DNA from: Theristus sp. LFF4_11 | Taxonomy: Eukaryota; Nematoda; Chromadorea; Monhysterida; Xyalidae | Direction: 5' to 3' | DNA length: 64,000 nucleotides | NCBI GenBank assembly: GCA_030248135.1 | Contig: JASANC010002498.1 | Location: 33,501 to 97,500 of the forward strand | Shown here: positions 13,301 to 22,756 of the stretch, piece after piece | Numbering within the stretch: position 1 is the first letter of the stretch | Layout of the letters: the number at the start of each line of letters is the position of its first letter | The notes under the pieces: generated by a model | What the model was told of the DNA's origin: nothing | Database searches by the model: none | Seen by the model: only the letters and a program-made list of their open reading frames with translations | Program-made: the position numbers and the translations under genes

Positions 13301-16300
13301 CAGAGATGCCTGAAACGACAAGGAAAACGTGACAGGAATGCCTGAAAAGACAAGAAAAAGTAAAAAATGCTTGAAACGACAAGGAAAACGTGACAGGGAT
13401 GCCTGAAAGGACAAGCAAAAAGAGTGAACAAAGAAGTGACAGGTTCTAACGGGCATACTTTACACCAACCGAATTGCGGCATCGATGAAGCCGGCTTTTT
13501 CCGCCGTGGCCACCATTTCCTGGAGAGCGCGCGCGTGCACCGCGGTCCAGCCAGTGGCGCGAATTTGGCCGAATGGCACTGGACAGTGATTGTAAAATGG
13601 TTTTTTGGGATTGAAATTGTGGAATTGTAGCAGGAAATATACTGAACGCAGCAGTGAGAAAGCTCGCGTTAGCCATTTAAAGAACTGCTTGAACAAATTC
13701 AATGAGTGAAACGATTTTCACATATTCACACTTTAAAATTCAAACAATCAATCAAATTTTTTGTTTATCTGGATGCGTGTGTGCCAGGACGTTCTCATAT
13801 GGTGCCAATCAAACCAGCTTACAACAGATAGACTTTACCTTTGCATTCTCGTTTTCGATCACTGAAATTGTGCAGCACACCAAAACCCTCGAGCGATGAA
13901 TAAAGCACCGGGTAGACCTGGCACAATAAAAAAATCAACGTGATGCATGGACTCTATGTAAACTAAACTCCGCCTCCACACCAATTCATGCACAGAGTGA
14001 CCTATTTTTTCAAACTGTCCCACTGAAATGACGTCATGTGCCGCCAAACATGCACTGGTTGTTCACAGTAAACGAGACGTTCCGTTTAGCCGATTTCTTC
14101 CCGTAAACAAATGGTGAATGTCGAATCAGTCACACCAAACTGACATTTTAGTGCCTGCACTTTGACAAACGGGCGATTTTAAAGCAAACGACGTCATTTT
14201 AGTCCGGACACGTTTGAATACATCCGCAATAGTTGGATATGTTAAAGACTGTATGTCCACATATGTTCTCTCTCACTCAGATCTCCCAAACCACCAACAC
14301 TGCGACCACTCTCACACTCACCGCTCGAAACTCGACTTCCGGCCGTTGATATTTCGGGTCCGCACCAGAGACGTTCAATTGAAACAGCACGGAGAGGCGG
14401 AGATAAAAGGCGCTTTTGCGGTGGAAACCGATGTCGGCGAAAATCGCGGCCAATTGGCGACACGTGAGCGCCTGAAGTTTGTATTTAAAAAAAATTTTTT
14501 ATTCAAATTGCTTGAGCGTGTACAGTTAGGCTGCAGTGCACCGGCACCAGCGTTCGAGCGAGCGTTTAGGTAACCCTCGTGGCCTGGTGGTAGCGCGTTG
14601 GACTGTAAACTCGTTGGGAGCCCGCCCTACTCGACGCCTTCATGTTAACAAATCAGCCCTTGCCACATTAGTAAGGTCATCCTCGCCTGGAAGCCCCATT
14701 TCATCACCCCATTCATGGCTTCACCACGGTTCTCAGCTCGATATGACACCGCAATTTCGCAATAGAATCGTCATTTCAAAACTGGTCTACATACTGCATT
14801 AGAATCTCTGATGCAGCATGTCGTGTAGATCAGTTTTGAAATGAAGATTCTAAATAGACAAGCGTCCACCATTCAGTTCGCCTGACAGTCCATCGATCAA
14901 TCACGTTGCAATATTGAAAATAATGTCCAACCTTTCGTTTAAGGTCGAACAGTGTGAAATTGTCGTCGAGATATTTTCCACTGCGCTCGCGTAGGAACAG
15001 CTCCATCTCGCAGAATTGCTGCAAAAACGCTCGAAAAAGCTTTCTGTTTATTTATTTTTTGTCTTTTCGCTTCTTTTTACACAAGTTTAGCATCGTTTTT
15101 TTTGCAAAATCTGTCATTTTTAGATTGGAATGCTGAAAAGATGAATCGTTGTTGTACTTTCAGTCATTGGTTGGTGGTCAAGCAATAGCAGTACAGAAGA
15201 TAATCTTGCTAAACTATAATTCCACGGACAATTTCAAATTTTCAACAATTTCAACTCCCGGAAAGCTGCAAAACATGGAATCGAAAAAGTTTTGATAAAC
15301 AAACGTTCTACGTTGTAAGTTCGGCTACTGTTGTGAAGTTCAAAGAAAGTTTTCGATCAATTCACAACCAAACCACAAAAGTCCACGAATCAAAATCCAT
15401 GAAAAAAACTCACGCGCTCATGTCGGAAGAGCGACGCTGCTTTTATGACGCATTCATATTCCACCAACGCGGCGAATGAGAACTGAGAATTGGGACAAGA
15501 TAAGAAAATTTGCGTGAAACAAAAAACTTGAAATTTTGAAAAAAAATATTATCAATCGAACTCTAAATTATAGCGAATCAGCTGATTGGTTGCGTGATCA
15601 CGTGATATGCACACTTTCTTTGCGAAACCGACTCCGCTATTACAGCAATTTCTGCGCTGATTCGCTATAATTTAGAGTTCGAATAGGAAGAAAAATTCAG
15701 CAACTCGCTCCATACCCGCTCATAATTCTCCAAGGCGAGTCGGAATCTTTCGATGATATCAGCCGAACTGAGATTGTGCGCAGAATTCGCTGGCAGCAGT
15801 GGGGTGCTCATGTCGCTGCCGCCTGATTTCACTGAAAATTTTTTAGAATACAGGCAATCCGTAAATCATAGGTAATCAGCTGATTGGCTGTTTAGGAATT
15901 GGGTGCTTCTCATTGATTGGCTCAACATGCTCGATGCGCCCAATCAGCATCTGACACATCGAAATGGGGTGGCTTGCACCAATATCAGCTGATTGGTTGG
16001 TCCACACGTGACAGAGACTCCACCTGTACAGCAACGCCCGCTCAGAAAGCATCACGTGATCACCAGCCAATCAGCGCTGAGCGTCACGTGATTCACCAGC
16101 CACCAGCCAATCAGCGCTGAGCATCACGTGATCACCAGTCAATCAGCTGACAGCCCATCGACTGTCTCCACCAACAAAACCCCAACGCACACAACGACGA
16201 CGTCGACTGTTCAGCATCAGCAGCAAGCTGCGTCAATTGGCGATGCGACCCGACCGAGCTCGAATGCGCGTGTCCCTTCGGCACGTTCAGATTCATCGTG

Positions 16301-19300
16301 GACGCGCCGCCGCCGGCGGTCGCTACGGGCGCCTGCGATTTTAGGGACACAGTCGAATTCGAAATTATAGGGAATCAGCTGATTCGCTGGTGATTACGGT
16401 ATGCATGCTTTCTGTGCAAACCAAACTCCGCCCCCCCCCCTCCCAGCCGTGCCTGCACAGAAAACATGTAATCACGTTACCACCAACCAATGAGCTGATT
16501 ATCTAAAAATGCGGGAGACGCATATAAAAGGAGGAATATGGCCTTGTGTAAGCAGTGAAAGACTTGGCTCGACAACCTTTTCAAGTCTCTGATGTGGTAC
16601 ACACGGATACAAGTACATAAGAGTCATATTTTTGCGCCGCGTTTGTTGTTTACAAGCTTGTTGAAAAGCGTAAAAATTTTGAAGTTATCTAGATATTTTT
16701 CAATTGTCCTCTTCAGTTTAGTCTAAAATCACATCATGTGCGAAATTCTGAACAGCATGGCCGAATAAATGAGGCAGTCCGTCAAGGCGGGATTAGTCGC
16801 TGACTAGGAGTTGTCTTTTTCAAAAATGCCAACATAATTTCCAATCATGTATGCAAGGGAGAAAGAATGAACAGAATAATACGGATAATCCATTAGCTTA
16901 AAAAACGCGTCAAATTTGGCATACAATTTGGTTTCTGAACTTCTTTTTCTTTTATTCAAAATTCGCGCGCTCCTTGCACCCTGAAAAAAGCTGCCATGTT
17001 TAATCGGCTATACTGTAAATTCTGTGCAAAAAACAGAAACATCAGAGATTGCAAAACATTGCTGCATGTAGCTTTATCGTTGTTGCTAACGTACGCACCG
17101 CTGTGCATACAGCAGCACCAGTGCAAAAAGTGTTGTCTTCCGTTGATTTTCACCCTTTTTACCAAACTCTTGTGCCAGGATAAACCGGTGAGTCATTGCC
17201 ACAGAAGGTGACCTTGCGTTCCCAATGCCTCTGCGATACACTTTGTGCAAACCAGTGTCAGCGATCTAAAGTCTGATCGTTATTTTAGTGGTTTTAGAGG
17301 TCGCTAAATGCTAGAAAAAGGCAAATGTGAAAGTTTCATTTGTCTACAATGTACGAGGGTTGCCACTTGCAACCTAAATAAAAATAAACGGCGCAAAAAT
17401 TGACTCTTATGTCAGGACAGAGCGGGGCTTAGAGGCTGTCCCCTCACGTGGCGAGGGTATTGGTTCCACGGGATGGTGAGCCGTCCATTCCCCAATCCCA
17501 CCGAAGTTTGGTACCTTCGGGTTTCCGGAATCGGTGGGGGGCGTGCTTCAAAAAAACAAACAAACGCGGCGCAAAAATTGACTCTTTGTACTTGTATCCG
17601 TGTGTACCACATCAGAGACTTGAAAAGGTTGTCGAGCCAAGTCTTTCACTGCTTACACAAGGCCATATTCCTCCTTTTTTGCGTCTCCCGCATTTTTAGA
17701 TAATTTCTGACTTTTACATAAGCCCCGAAGGTCGGACCAAAATCACAATACGTTGGGCACACAACTCAGGTTTTTCATTTTTCGTTTTTAGGCCAATTTC
17801 GTCTATGCTATTTCTACGGCCGATTCGCCCAAAATCGTCACGATTCAGCACCTAGAAATTGCTCACATAAGAAAACTGACCCAAAAGCCGTGATCGGCGC
17901 AATGAATTACCATAGAAAACACCGACTTCTTGTTTTTCATTTCTGGACCGGTTTTACTAAATTCCACGGCCGATTCGCCCGAAATCGTCACGATTCGGTA
18001 TCTAGAGTTGCTCACATGAAAAAAACTATCACAAAATCCGTGATCAGTGTATTTAATTACCATGGAAAACACCGTTTTTTTGTTTTTCAATTCTGGACCA
18101 ATTTCGCCAATTTCCACGGCCGATTCGCCCGAAATCGTCACGATTCAGCATCTAGAGTTGCTCACATAAAAAAACTAACACAAAATCCGTGATCAGCGCA
18201 TTGAATTACCCTGGAAAACATCCTTTTCTTATTTTTCGTTTCTGGACCGATTTCGCCAATTTCCACGGCCGATTCGCCCGAAATCGTCACGATTCAGTAT
18301 CTAGAGTTGCTCACGTAAGAAAACTAACCCAAATCCGTATCAGCTCTTGAATTACCCTGGAAAACACCCTTTTCTTGTTTTTCGTTTCTGGACCGATTTC
18401 GCCAATTTCGACGGCCGATTCGCCCGAAATCGTCACGATTCGGTATCTAGAGTTGCTCACGTAAGAAAACTAACCCAAAATCCGTGATCAGCGCATTGAA
18501 TTACCCTGGAAAACAATCTTTTCTTGTTTTTCGTTTCTGGACCGATTTCGCCAATTTCGACGGCCGATTCGCCCGAAATCGTCACAATTCAGCATCTAGA
18601 GTTGCTCACGTAAGAAAACTAACCCAAAATCCGTGATCAGCGCATTGAATTACTACGGACTAGACCTTTTTCCTACTATTTTTCGCAGCTCAGACAAAAT
18701 TTGTAAGAGTGAAAAACTGATACCCAGTCAAAATGCTACGAACTTTCACAGAATCACAATTTTGACTCAAAAAAGTGCCCGGGCAAAAAAATTAATAAAT
18801 TTTCAAAAAATACGGATGAAATTACCCTAGGAAACATTTTGTTCAACTGTGAAAGTGTCCCAGCTAAAAATTGAAAGGGCGAACACTTAAAACCAGGTGA
18901 AAACCCTCCGAACAATTAAAAATGCCCAATTTTTCCCAAAAATGGGTCGGGGTAAAAATTAACCCAATTTTCAAATCTCCGGGTGGAATTACCCCAGGGA
19001 ACATTTTTGTTCGACTGTGAAAGTGTCGCAGGCAAAATTGAAAGGGCGAACACATTTGATTACATACCTGAAAAAAAAGGAAAAAGGGAAAGATTTAACA
19101 CTGTTTTCAGATAGGTTTTTCGTGTTACAGCGTTGAAAAGTAGTCGGATAAAAAATTTCGCGGTCAAGCACAACTTTGGGTGTTCGTTTCGTGTGCACGG
19201 AACCAAGTTTGTGGCTTATACTATGCTCGCAGGACGCAGCGAGCAAATTTGAAAAAAGCGCGCGAGGGGATAACGGCTCATATTATGCGTGATGCGCTGT

Positions 19301-22300
19301 CCGCTCGCTGGCGCTCGCTCGCGCATCCGCATGATTCCCTATAATTTAGAGTTTGCCTGTACATTAATAAATCATCAGCTGATTGGTTGGATGCACATGC
19401 GATGCATGTATTCTGTTCAGCCACATTGCTGTGGAGGCGGAGTCCAGACCTGAGCTGAATACAAGCATCAACTGTGCTGGTCACCAGCCAATCAGCCAAT
19501 TGCAGTTGATATAGAAACACTGTGTTTCAATCATTTCTGGTAAACGTGAGCAGAAACAAAAAACGACCAAAGCACACACCCAGTGCACATCGAAAGCCAT
19601 AAAAATCCCAGTGTTTCCACGCGTACCTGCGACGCCGACGCTGATTGGCTGTTCGCCACAGTGCCGGCCAATGAGCGACAGCCGAACGTCGGCACACGAA
19701 TCAGCGAACTCCTGCGACGCCACATCGCAGTGCGATATTTGCAGGCCATCGCCGCACACGCCCAGCCCTCGTAGGCGGCTGCAGGGAATGGAAAGTGTGC
19801 GGGGTGAATGGATGATTGATTTCAGGATTGGGAAAGTGTTTTCGAGGATTTTTTGGCCTTTCCTTGGTGTTGAAAACTTTCAGAGTAATCAGCCAATTTG
19901 CATAATGGTTCTCCGCACTTCGGCCTGACCAACATCACATGCAGAAGAAGGGTAAGCCAGGGAAAAAGATTTAAAAAAATGCCAATTATATGCCAAAAAT
20001 GCCAAGCCTTCGTAGGCCTCTGAAAAACTTTTTACCGGAAAGATAATTTTTCCCGAGTAAAAAACTTGTTTTTTTGGCATCAGAGATTTCAGACAACCAA
20101 AAAATGCTTGTCAATGAAGCGTAGACCATGTGTCGGCGGCGTTCCACAGCCGCACTTTCTCATCTGACGATCAGATGGGATGCAGAGGCGGGGCCGGTGT
20201 CCAGTCCAGACCAGCAACCACAAAAACCGGAACACCCAACCGAACTCCTCCCCCCTAACCAACCAGCCAACCACAGCAAGTCCTTCGCATCCCGTAGCAA
20301 CTCGATCGCAGCACCATAGGCGTCGAGCGCCGGCGCTGCCATGCCGGTCATCAGCGCGTAGTCGGCCACTTGCTTGCGACAACGGCCGATGCACTTGCGA
20401 CGGTACATTCTGGGTGGAGTCGAACGCACTGTCACGTTACCTCTGAACCCTACAGCTAAGCCTGACGCCTGATGCACAGCCGCTTCAGATAGCTTGGGTT
20501 ACTAGAGAAACGGTCCACGTTGTTTTTTTTTAATGTATTGCGCGCTTTTTGGTGTTGCTGCTATGGAGATTAGTTCAGACTGATTTTAACAAACGGTTAG
20601 ACGCCGAACTAAAACGTTCTAGTGCTTCTGAAGACATCAAACAAGTGTTTAACTGAGAATCAGGACGTGACAGATAGAGCAGCACAAAAAAAGCGACTTT
20701 GAACTAAATGCCAGTTCTGACGTTTGCTGACGTACGTCAGGTCAGAGATCTCACACGTCTCCATGGACGGTAGTATGGATTTGAATGCTGAAACACGAGA
20801 CCTGACAAGACGTGCCGTATACGCAAACGTCAGTATGAACGGGCTTCAAAGGCAGCCAAAATCACCAACAATAAAAAACCCCAACAACCACAAAACACCC
20901 CTCGCTCACTTGCTGCTCCTGTTCTCGACGCCCACCCTGTACTTCTCCTCCATCGGCAGCACCGGACAGGGTGGCGTGTCTAATCGCTCGAACGACAGAT
21001 CCATGCGCTTCTTCTCCAGCACCCAGAAGATCGCCTTCAAAAACTCGCGAATGTCCAGTTCGAGTTGATTGGCCGACGTCGCGACGTCCGGATAGCGGAG
21101 CGCTTGCGGCGTGCTGATTGGTTGATCGTCGGTGGTGTAGCCAATCAGCACGCAGCGTGCGTCCAGTACGTAGGCGTTCCATTCGCGGCGTAGCGTTTCG
21201 TACTGGTCGACGATACGCGATAGCGAGGTTGGACTGCTGGCTGGAAATAGGTGAAGCAGCTGTCAAGAAAACTTAGAGGCACCGCACAGCTGTCGGTAAC
21301 TACCGGGCTGTATGTTTATGTTGCAGGTAGCAACTGGAAGTCACCGGGAAACACGGACCTACAGACTTGGTAGACTTCCAGGCTGGAAAGTCGCCGCACA
21401 GTCGTACTCTAAATTATCGGGAATCAGCTGATTGGTTGGTGATCACGTGATGCATGCTTTCTGTGCATGCGTTGCTGTGGTGGCGGAGTCTGTGCTGCCT
21501 AGAAAGCATGCATCACGTGATCACCAACCAATCGGCTGATTGTCGATAATTTAGAGTTCATTTAGGTAGATCAAGCTTTAAATCGATGCCGAGACATTTC
21601 ACATTTCATCGGTCACCACAACAACAAAATGTCCAGTTCAGAAGTCTTATATTCCAGTGATTTTGTCGCGACAGTGTTGGCATACGCACTGATTGGTGCA
21701 TTTGAATTGCTGATTGGCGGGCCAAAAAGCTGTAGCAAAATCAAAAACAGCCAATCAAGAGCACAGCCCATCCATTCTGCTGACCATTCTGTCCATCGTC
21801 CGTCGCGTTTTCGCTGTCCGAATTCGAAGGCGTCCTAACGAACGCCACGCAGATCAGACCGAGCGGTCGTCGATGTGCCTGTAGGCAGCCCCACGCTGCG
21901 TCCGATTGTTGATAGGCGGTTAGGAAGTCCGGATAGATGCAGCGGTCGGAGGAGTCGGAGACTGGAATAGGGGCACAACATTCGGTTGTTGAATGACGAA
22001 ACCCAACCAACCAAGCAACCTTGGTGGTAGCACGTTAGACTCTTGTGTCAATGCCGTGTCGGGGGATCGAGTCCCATGCCGAGGGTGTAAAGGTGCTCAA
22101 TAACAGAAAAACTCGATAAGTTCCCGACTTGACGGCGTTCTCTGTGCGCTTTTCAGGGTTAAAAACATTGCCTAAAATATTCGTTCATCATCGACTGCTT
22201 GCCTGCGTTTCTGCGGCTCAGTAGATAATTCGTCGCTTGGCTTTCAATTCGAAGTGTTCAAGTTTCAAGTTTGATTGGCATGCAGTCGAACTCTAAATTA

Positions 22301-22749
22301 TGGGGAATCAGCGCGTTGTCGTTGGTGATCACGTGATGCATGCTTTCCGTGCAGGCATTGCTGTGTGGGCGGAGTTTGGTTTGCACAGAAAGCATGCATG
22401 CACGTGATCACCAACCAGTCAGCTGATTCCCTTTCCTATAACTTCGAGTTCGACTGCACGTCAGTAAGAACGGGCATTTACGCGAATGGCTTCACCACTA
22501 ACCAGCAATACAATCGATCCGCCTCAACCGCTCCACCAAATGCGTGAACGCGCCCACCGTCTGTTGTTGTTGCTCAACATTGCCCGCAGTCAACAGTCTG
22601 ACCAACATCAACACCCTGCAATGTTCGTCGACATCGATCGACCGTGCCGATTGCAGGCCGGACGGCGAGTTCGGTGGGGCACCACCGCCAGCGCCCGGTG
22701 GGGTACCACCGAGGGGAGCAACTCCGGCCGCCTCTACGTCCATGATCAT
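4394..22749 (-). CDS. TRAPPC9: TRAPPC9 (NIBP/Trs120) TRAPPII subunit, complete, 27 exons
   Basis: Large subunit specific to the TRAPPII complex, which tethers vesicles and activates Rab GTPases at the Golgi. I spliced 27 exons totalling 4290 nt (1429 residues plus stop); every junction is GT-AG and keeps phase. Landmarks in the order seen in animal TRAPPC9: VLEKKRMD, LLRDAKDLLWL, SADIIERFRLALENY, DIGFHRKSAFY, GWTAVHARALQEMV, FIYTPYSR, NPLPFQFHVHNL, ELTGTPVQSG, ITVLPALP and LVLDLINHTDCEAEVL. The protein is mostly alpha-solenoid followed by beta-rich repeats, with no signal peptide or membrane segment seen. It is longer than vertebrate forms, mainly through S/T/E-rich stretches in exons 17, 20 and 27. 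The start at 22749 is the first Met before the conserved N-terminal strand; a short upstream exon (22965-22983) is a possible alternative. The stop is TGA at 4396-4394. Family assignment is firm; single splice sites, notably the donors of exons 2 and 6, are less certain. Confidence 0.93.
4885..5100. repeat. CAAT/CAAC simple repeat
   Basis: Degenerate (CAAT)n and (CAAC)n tract, abutting the donor of TRAPPC9 exon 26 (5102). Confidence 0.85.
6948..7003 (-). repeat. Duplicated 55-bp piece of TRAPPC9 exon 23
   Basis: Nearly identical to 6737-6791 inside exon 23 (peptide AVEWRASPIDVHNVGV). It lies upstream in the intron with no acceptor before it. A CAGCTGATTGG-type inverted repeat lies between the two copies (about 6878-6947). 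Confidence 0.8.
7205..7400. repeat. CTTCCAGTTAT minisatellite
   Basis: About eleven units of TTCCAGTTATTTTCACTT(CT) with variants, in the TRAPPC9 intron between exons 22 and 21's side of the gene, ending at a C-rich tract next to the exon 22 donor. Confidence 0.85.
7756..8545 (-). mobile_element. tRNA-derived SINE (family 1) split by a foldback element
   Basis: The right part (8471-8545) reads, on the minus strand, GGCCTGGTGGTAGCGCGTTA (box A-like) and a GAATCGAGACCCGCC box B-like block. The left part (7756-7838) has CGGCGTTCTGTACGCTTTTC and the tail. Both match the uninterrupted copy at 12228-12400. Confidence 0.75.
7848..8461. mobile_element. 614-bp foldback element with 15-bp subterminal repeats
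   Basis: Both ends carry tandem TTCCGGCCCGGAGAA units in inverted orientation, followed inward by an inverted block (CACGAAGTGATTTTGGTAA and its complement at about 8302). The 9-bp sequence TTAAGTGCC flanks it at 7839-7847 and 8462-8470, a clear target-site duplication. No coding capacity. Confidence 0.85.
11598..11684. mobile_element. ~90-bp palindromic MITE, second copy
   Basis: Ends GGCGCATTCATGAAGC and GCTTCATGAATGCCCC pair as in the copy at 3565-3656; it lies in TRAPPC9 intron 15. Confidence 0.7.
11688..11908. mobile_element. ~210-bp MITE, copy in TRAPPC9 intron 15
   Basis: Same family as 33946-34140: internal ATATTTAGCCACAAATCGG, AACCCGATACATTCGTTCTT and the right end CTCTGTGTTCCGCG before TGTCAGGTTTAA. 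Confidence 0.6.
12228..12400 (+). mobile_element. tRNA-derived SINE, family 1
   Basis: CGTGGCCTGGTGGTAGCGCG (box A-like), GGGGGATCGAGCCCCGCC (box B-like), then ACGGCGTTCTGTACGCTTTT and AACATCGCCTAAAAT. Other copies: 14574-14640, 22018-22180, and minus-strand 57430-57545. Confidence 0.75.
13113..13430 (-). repeat. Minisatellite made of 3'-splice-site copies
   Basis: Ten units of about 31 bp. On the minus strand each reads roughly TTTTCCTTGTCCTTTCAGGC then ATCCC. The unit nearest exon 13 is its real acceptor (TTTCAG before GCATCTCTG). Seven units keep TTTCAGGCAT, two have TTTCAGACAT, one has lost the AG. It fills most of the 348-bp intron 12. Confidence 0.88.
13995..14215. mobile_element. ~220-bp MITE with GACGTCATTT ends
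   Basis: TTTTTTCAAACTGTCCCACT and AATGACGTCAT at the left are inverted at the right as GACGTCATTTTAGTCCGGAC and ACGTTTGAA. A closely similar copy is at 46190-46425. Confidence 0.7.
14574..14640 (+). mobile_element. SINE family 1, short copy
   Basis: CTCGTGGCCTGGTGGTAGCG followed by TTGGACTGTAAACTCGTTGG; truncated after a CCGCCCTACTCGACG tail. Confidence 0.6.
14752..14866. repeat. Palindrome (AGAATCGTCATTTCAAAACTGG)
   Basis: TCGTCATTTCAAAACTGGTC and its complement AGATCAGTTTTGAAATGAAG flank a short GATGCAG-rich loop; likely a MITE, single copy here. Confidence 0.6.
15556..15683. mobile_element. Main MITE family (CTCTAAATTATAGGGAATCAGCTGATTGG)
   Basis: Inverted ends CGAACTCTAAATTATAGCG and CGCTATAATTTAGAGTTCG; TCAGCTGATTGG subterminally, then TGATCACGTGAT. 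Nine clear copies lie in the window, none in 23881-38207. Confidence 0.85.
15857..16155. repeat. CAGCTGATTGG / CACGTGAT repeat cluster
   Basis: Several inverted and direct CCAATCAGC(TGATTGG) and TCACGTGAT motifs, abutting TRAPPC9 exon 6's donor side. Probably degraded MITE arms; one unit (GCTGAGCATCACGTGATCAC) is tandemly repeated. Confidence 0.6.
16362..16500. mobile_element. Main MITE, copy cut by a larger element
   Basis: Left end GAAATTATAGGGAATCAGCT is present; the right end stops at AATGAGCTGATT where the 1.2-kb element begins. Confidence 0.7.
16499..17704. mobile_element. 1.2-kb element with ~140-bp inverted ends
   Basis: TTATCTAAAAATGCGGGAGA at the left and GCGTCTCCCGCATTTTTAGA at the right, matching inward through AAGGAGGAATATGGCCTTGT and GGATACAAGTACA. 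Contains another MITE (16757-17010) and a SINE tail (17430-17550); no transposase. Confidence 0.75.
16757..17010 (+). mobile_element. ~255-bp MITE (ATGGCCGAATAAATAAGGCAG)
   Basis: Left end ATGGCCGAATAAATGAGGCA, right end GCTGCCATGTTTAATCGGC. Other copies at 48957-49239 (inverted), 49253-49514 and 53799-54007. Confidence 0.75.
17700..18655 (+). repeat. ~140-bp tandem satellite, about 6-7 units
   Basis: Units share CACGGCCGATTCGCCCGAAA, TCGTCACGATTCAG, ATCTAGAGTTGCTCAC and AAATCCGTGATCAGCGCATT. Located in TRAPPC9 intron 5; the open stretches across it come from the period, not from a gene. Confidence 0.88.
18770..19065 (+). repeat. Two-copy direct repeat after the satellite
   Basis: GAAATTACCCTAGGAAACAT / GGAATTACCCCAGGGAACAT and CTGTGAAAGTGTC...GGGCGAACAC appear twice, about 160 bp apart. 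Confidence 0.7.
19066..19329. other. Intronic stretch with nothing recognised
   Basis: TRAPPC9 intron 5 sequence; I see no exon, RNA gene or clear repeat here. Confidence 0.5.
19330..19520. repeat. CAGCTGATTGG repeat, composite MITE arms
   Basis: CCCTATAATTTAGAGTTTGC at 19336 followed by a second arm pair TCAGCTGATTGGTTGG / CCAGCCAATCAGCC. Confidence 0.6.
20715..20856. mobile_element. Palindromic MITE (GACGTACGTCA), uninterrupted copy
   Basis: GACGTTTGCTGACGTACGTC at the left; GTATACGCAAACGTCAGTAT then GAACGGGC at the right, with GGACGGTAGTATG and CACGAGACCTGACAAGAC inside. The copy at 53689-54024 is split by another MITE. Confidence 0.65.
21408..21560. mobile_element. Main MITE, copy in TRAPPC9 intron 2
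   Basis: ACTCTAAATTATCGGGAATC at the left, CGATAATTTAGAGTTCA at the right, with AGCATGCATCACGTGATCAC inside. Confidence 0.85.
22018..22180 (+). mobile_element. SINE family 1, copy in TRAPPC9 intron 1
   Basis: Starts TTGGTGGTAGCACGTTAGAC, has GGGGGATCGAGTCCC, and ends with GGCGTTCTCTGTGCGCTTTT and ACATTGCCTAAAAT. Confidence 0.7.
22285..22455. mobile_element. Main MITE, copy in TRAPPC9 intron 1
   Basis: CGAACTCTAAATTATGGGGA at the left and CTATAACTTCGAGTTCGAC at the right. Confidence 0.85.
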
Positions 22750-22756
22750 GATTCGA

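Larger units (their letters stand above)
11443..16332 (-). other. TRAPPC9: TRAPPC9 exons 6-16
   Basis: E6 16332-16191, E7 15831-15716, E8 15482-15414, E9 15018-14932, E10 14471-14322, E11 13917-13839, E12 13578-13470, E13 13121-12912, E14 12644-12526, E15 12106-12024, E16 11572-11443. Phases match at each junction. E11 (VYPVLYSSLEGFG) is needed to link E10 (phase 0) with E12 (phase 2 entry). E14 uses the acceptor after a pyrimidine tract at 12645-12665, giving TVTSFELLPLADH. E6 ends with a TGTGCG donor chosen on phase alone. Intron 5 (16333-19626) is 3.3 kb and made mainly of repeats. Confidence 0.82.
19627..22749 (-). other. TRAPPC9: TRAPPC9 exons 1-5
   Basis: Exon coordinates on the minus strand: E1 22749-22503, E2 21961-21785, E3 21240-20910, E4 20409-20264, E5 19778-19627. 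E1-E2 join as IDCIAVSDSSDRCIYPDF. E3 carries the block with FLKAIFWVLEKKRMD. E4 begins MYRRKCIGRCRKQ, and E4-E5 join as LLWLAAAYEGWA. The E2 donor (GTCAGC) is weak but gives the only phase compatible with E3. Intron 1 holds a SINE and a MITE, intron 2 another MITE, and intron 3 a palindromic MITE at 20715-20856. Confidence 0.85.
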
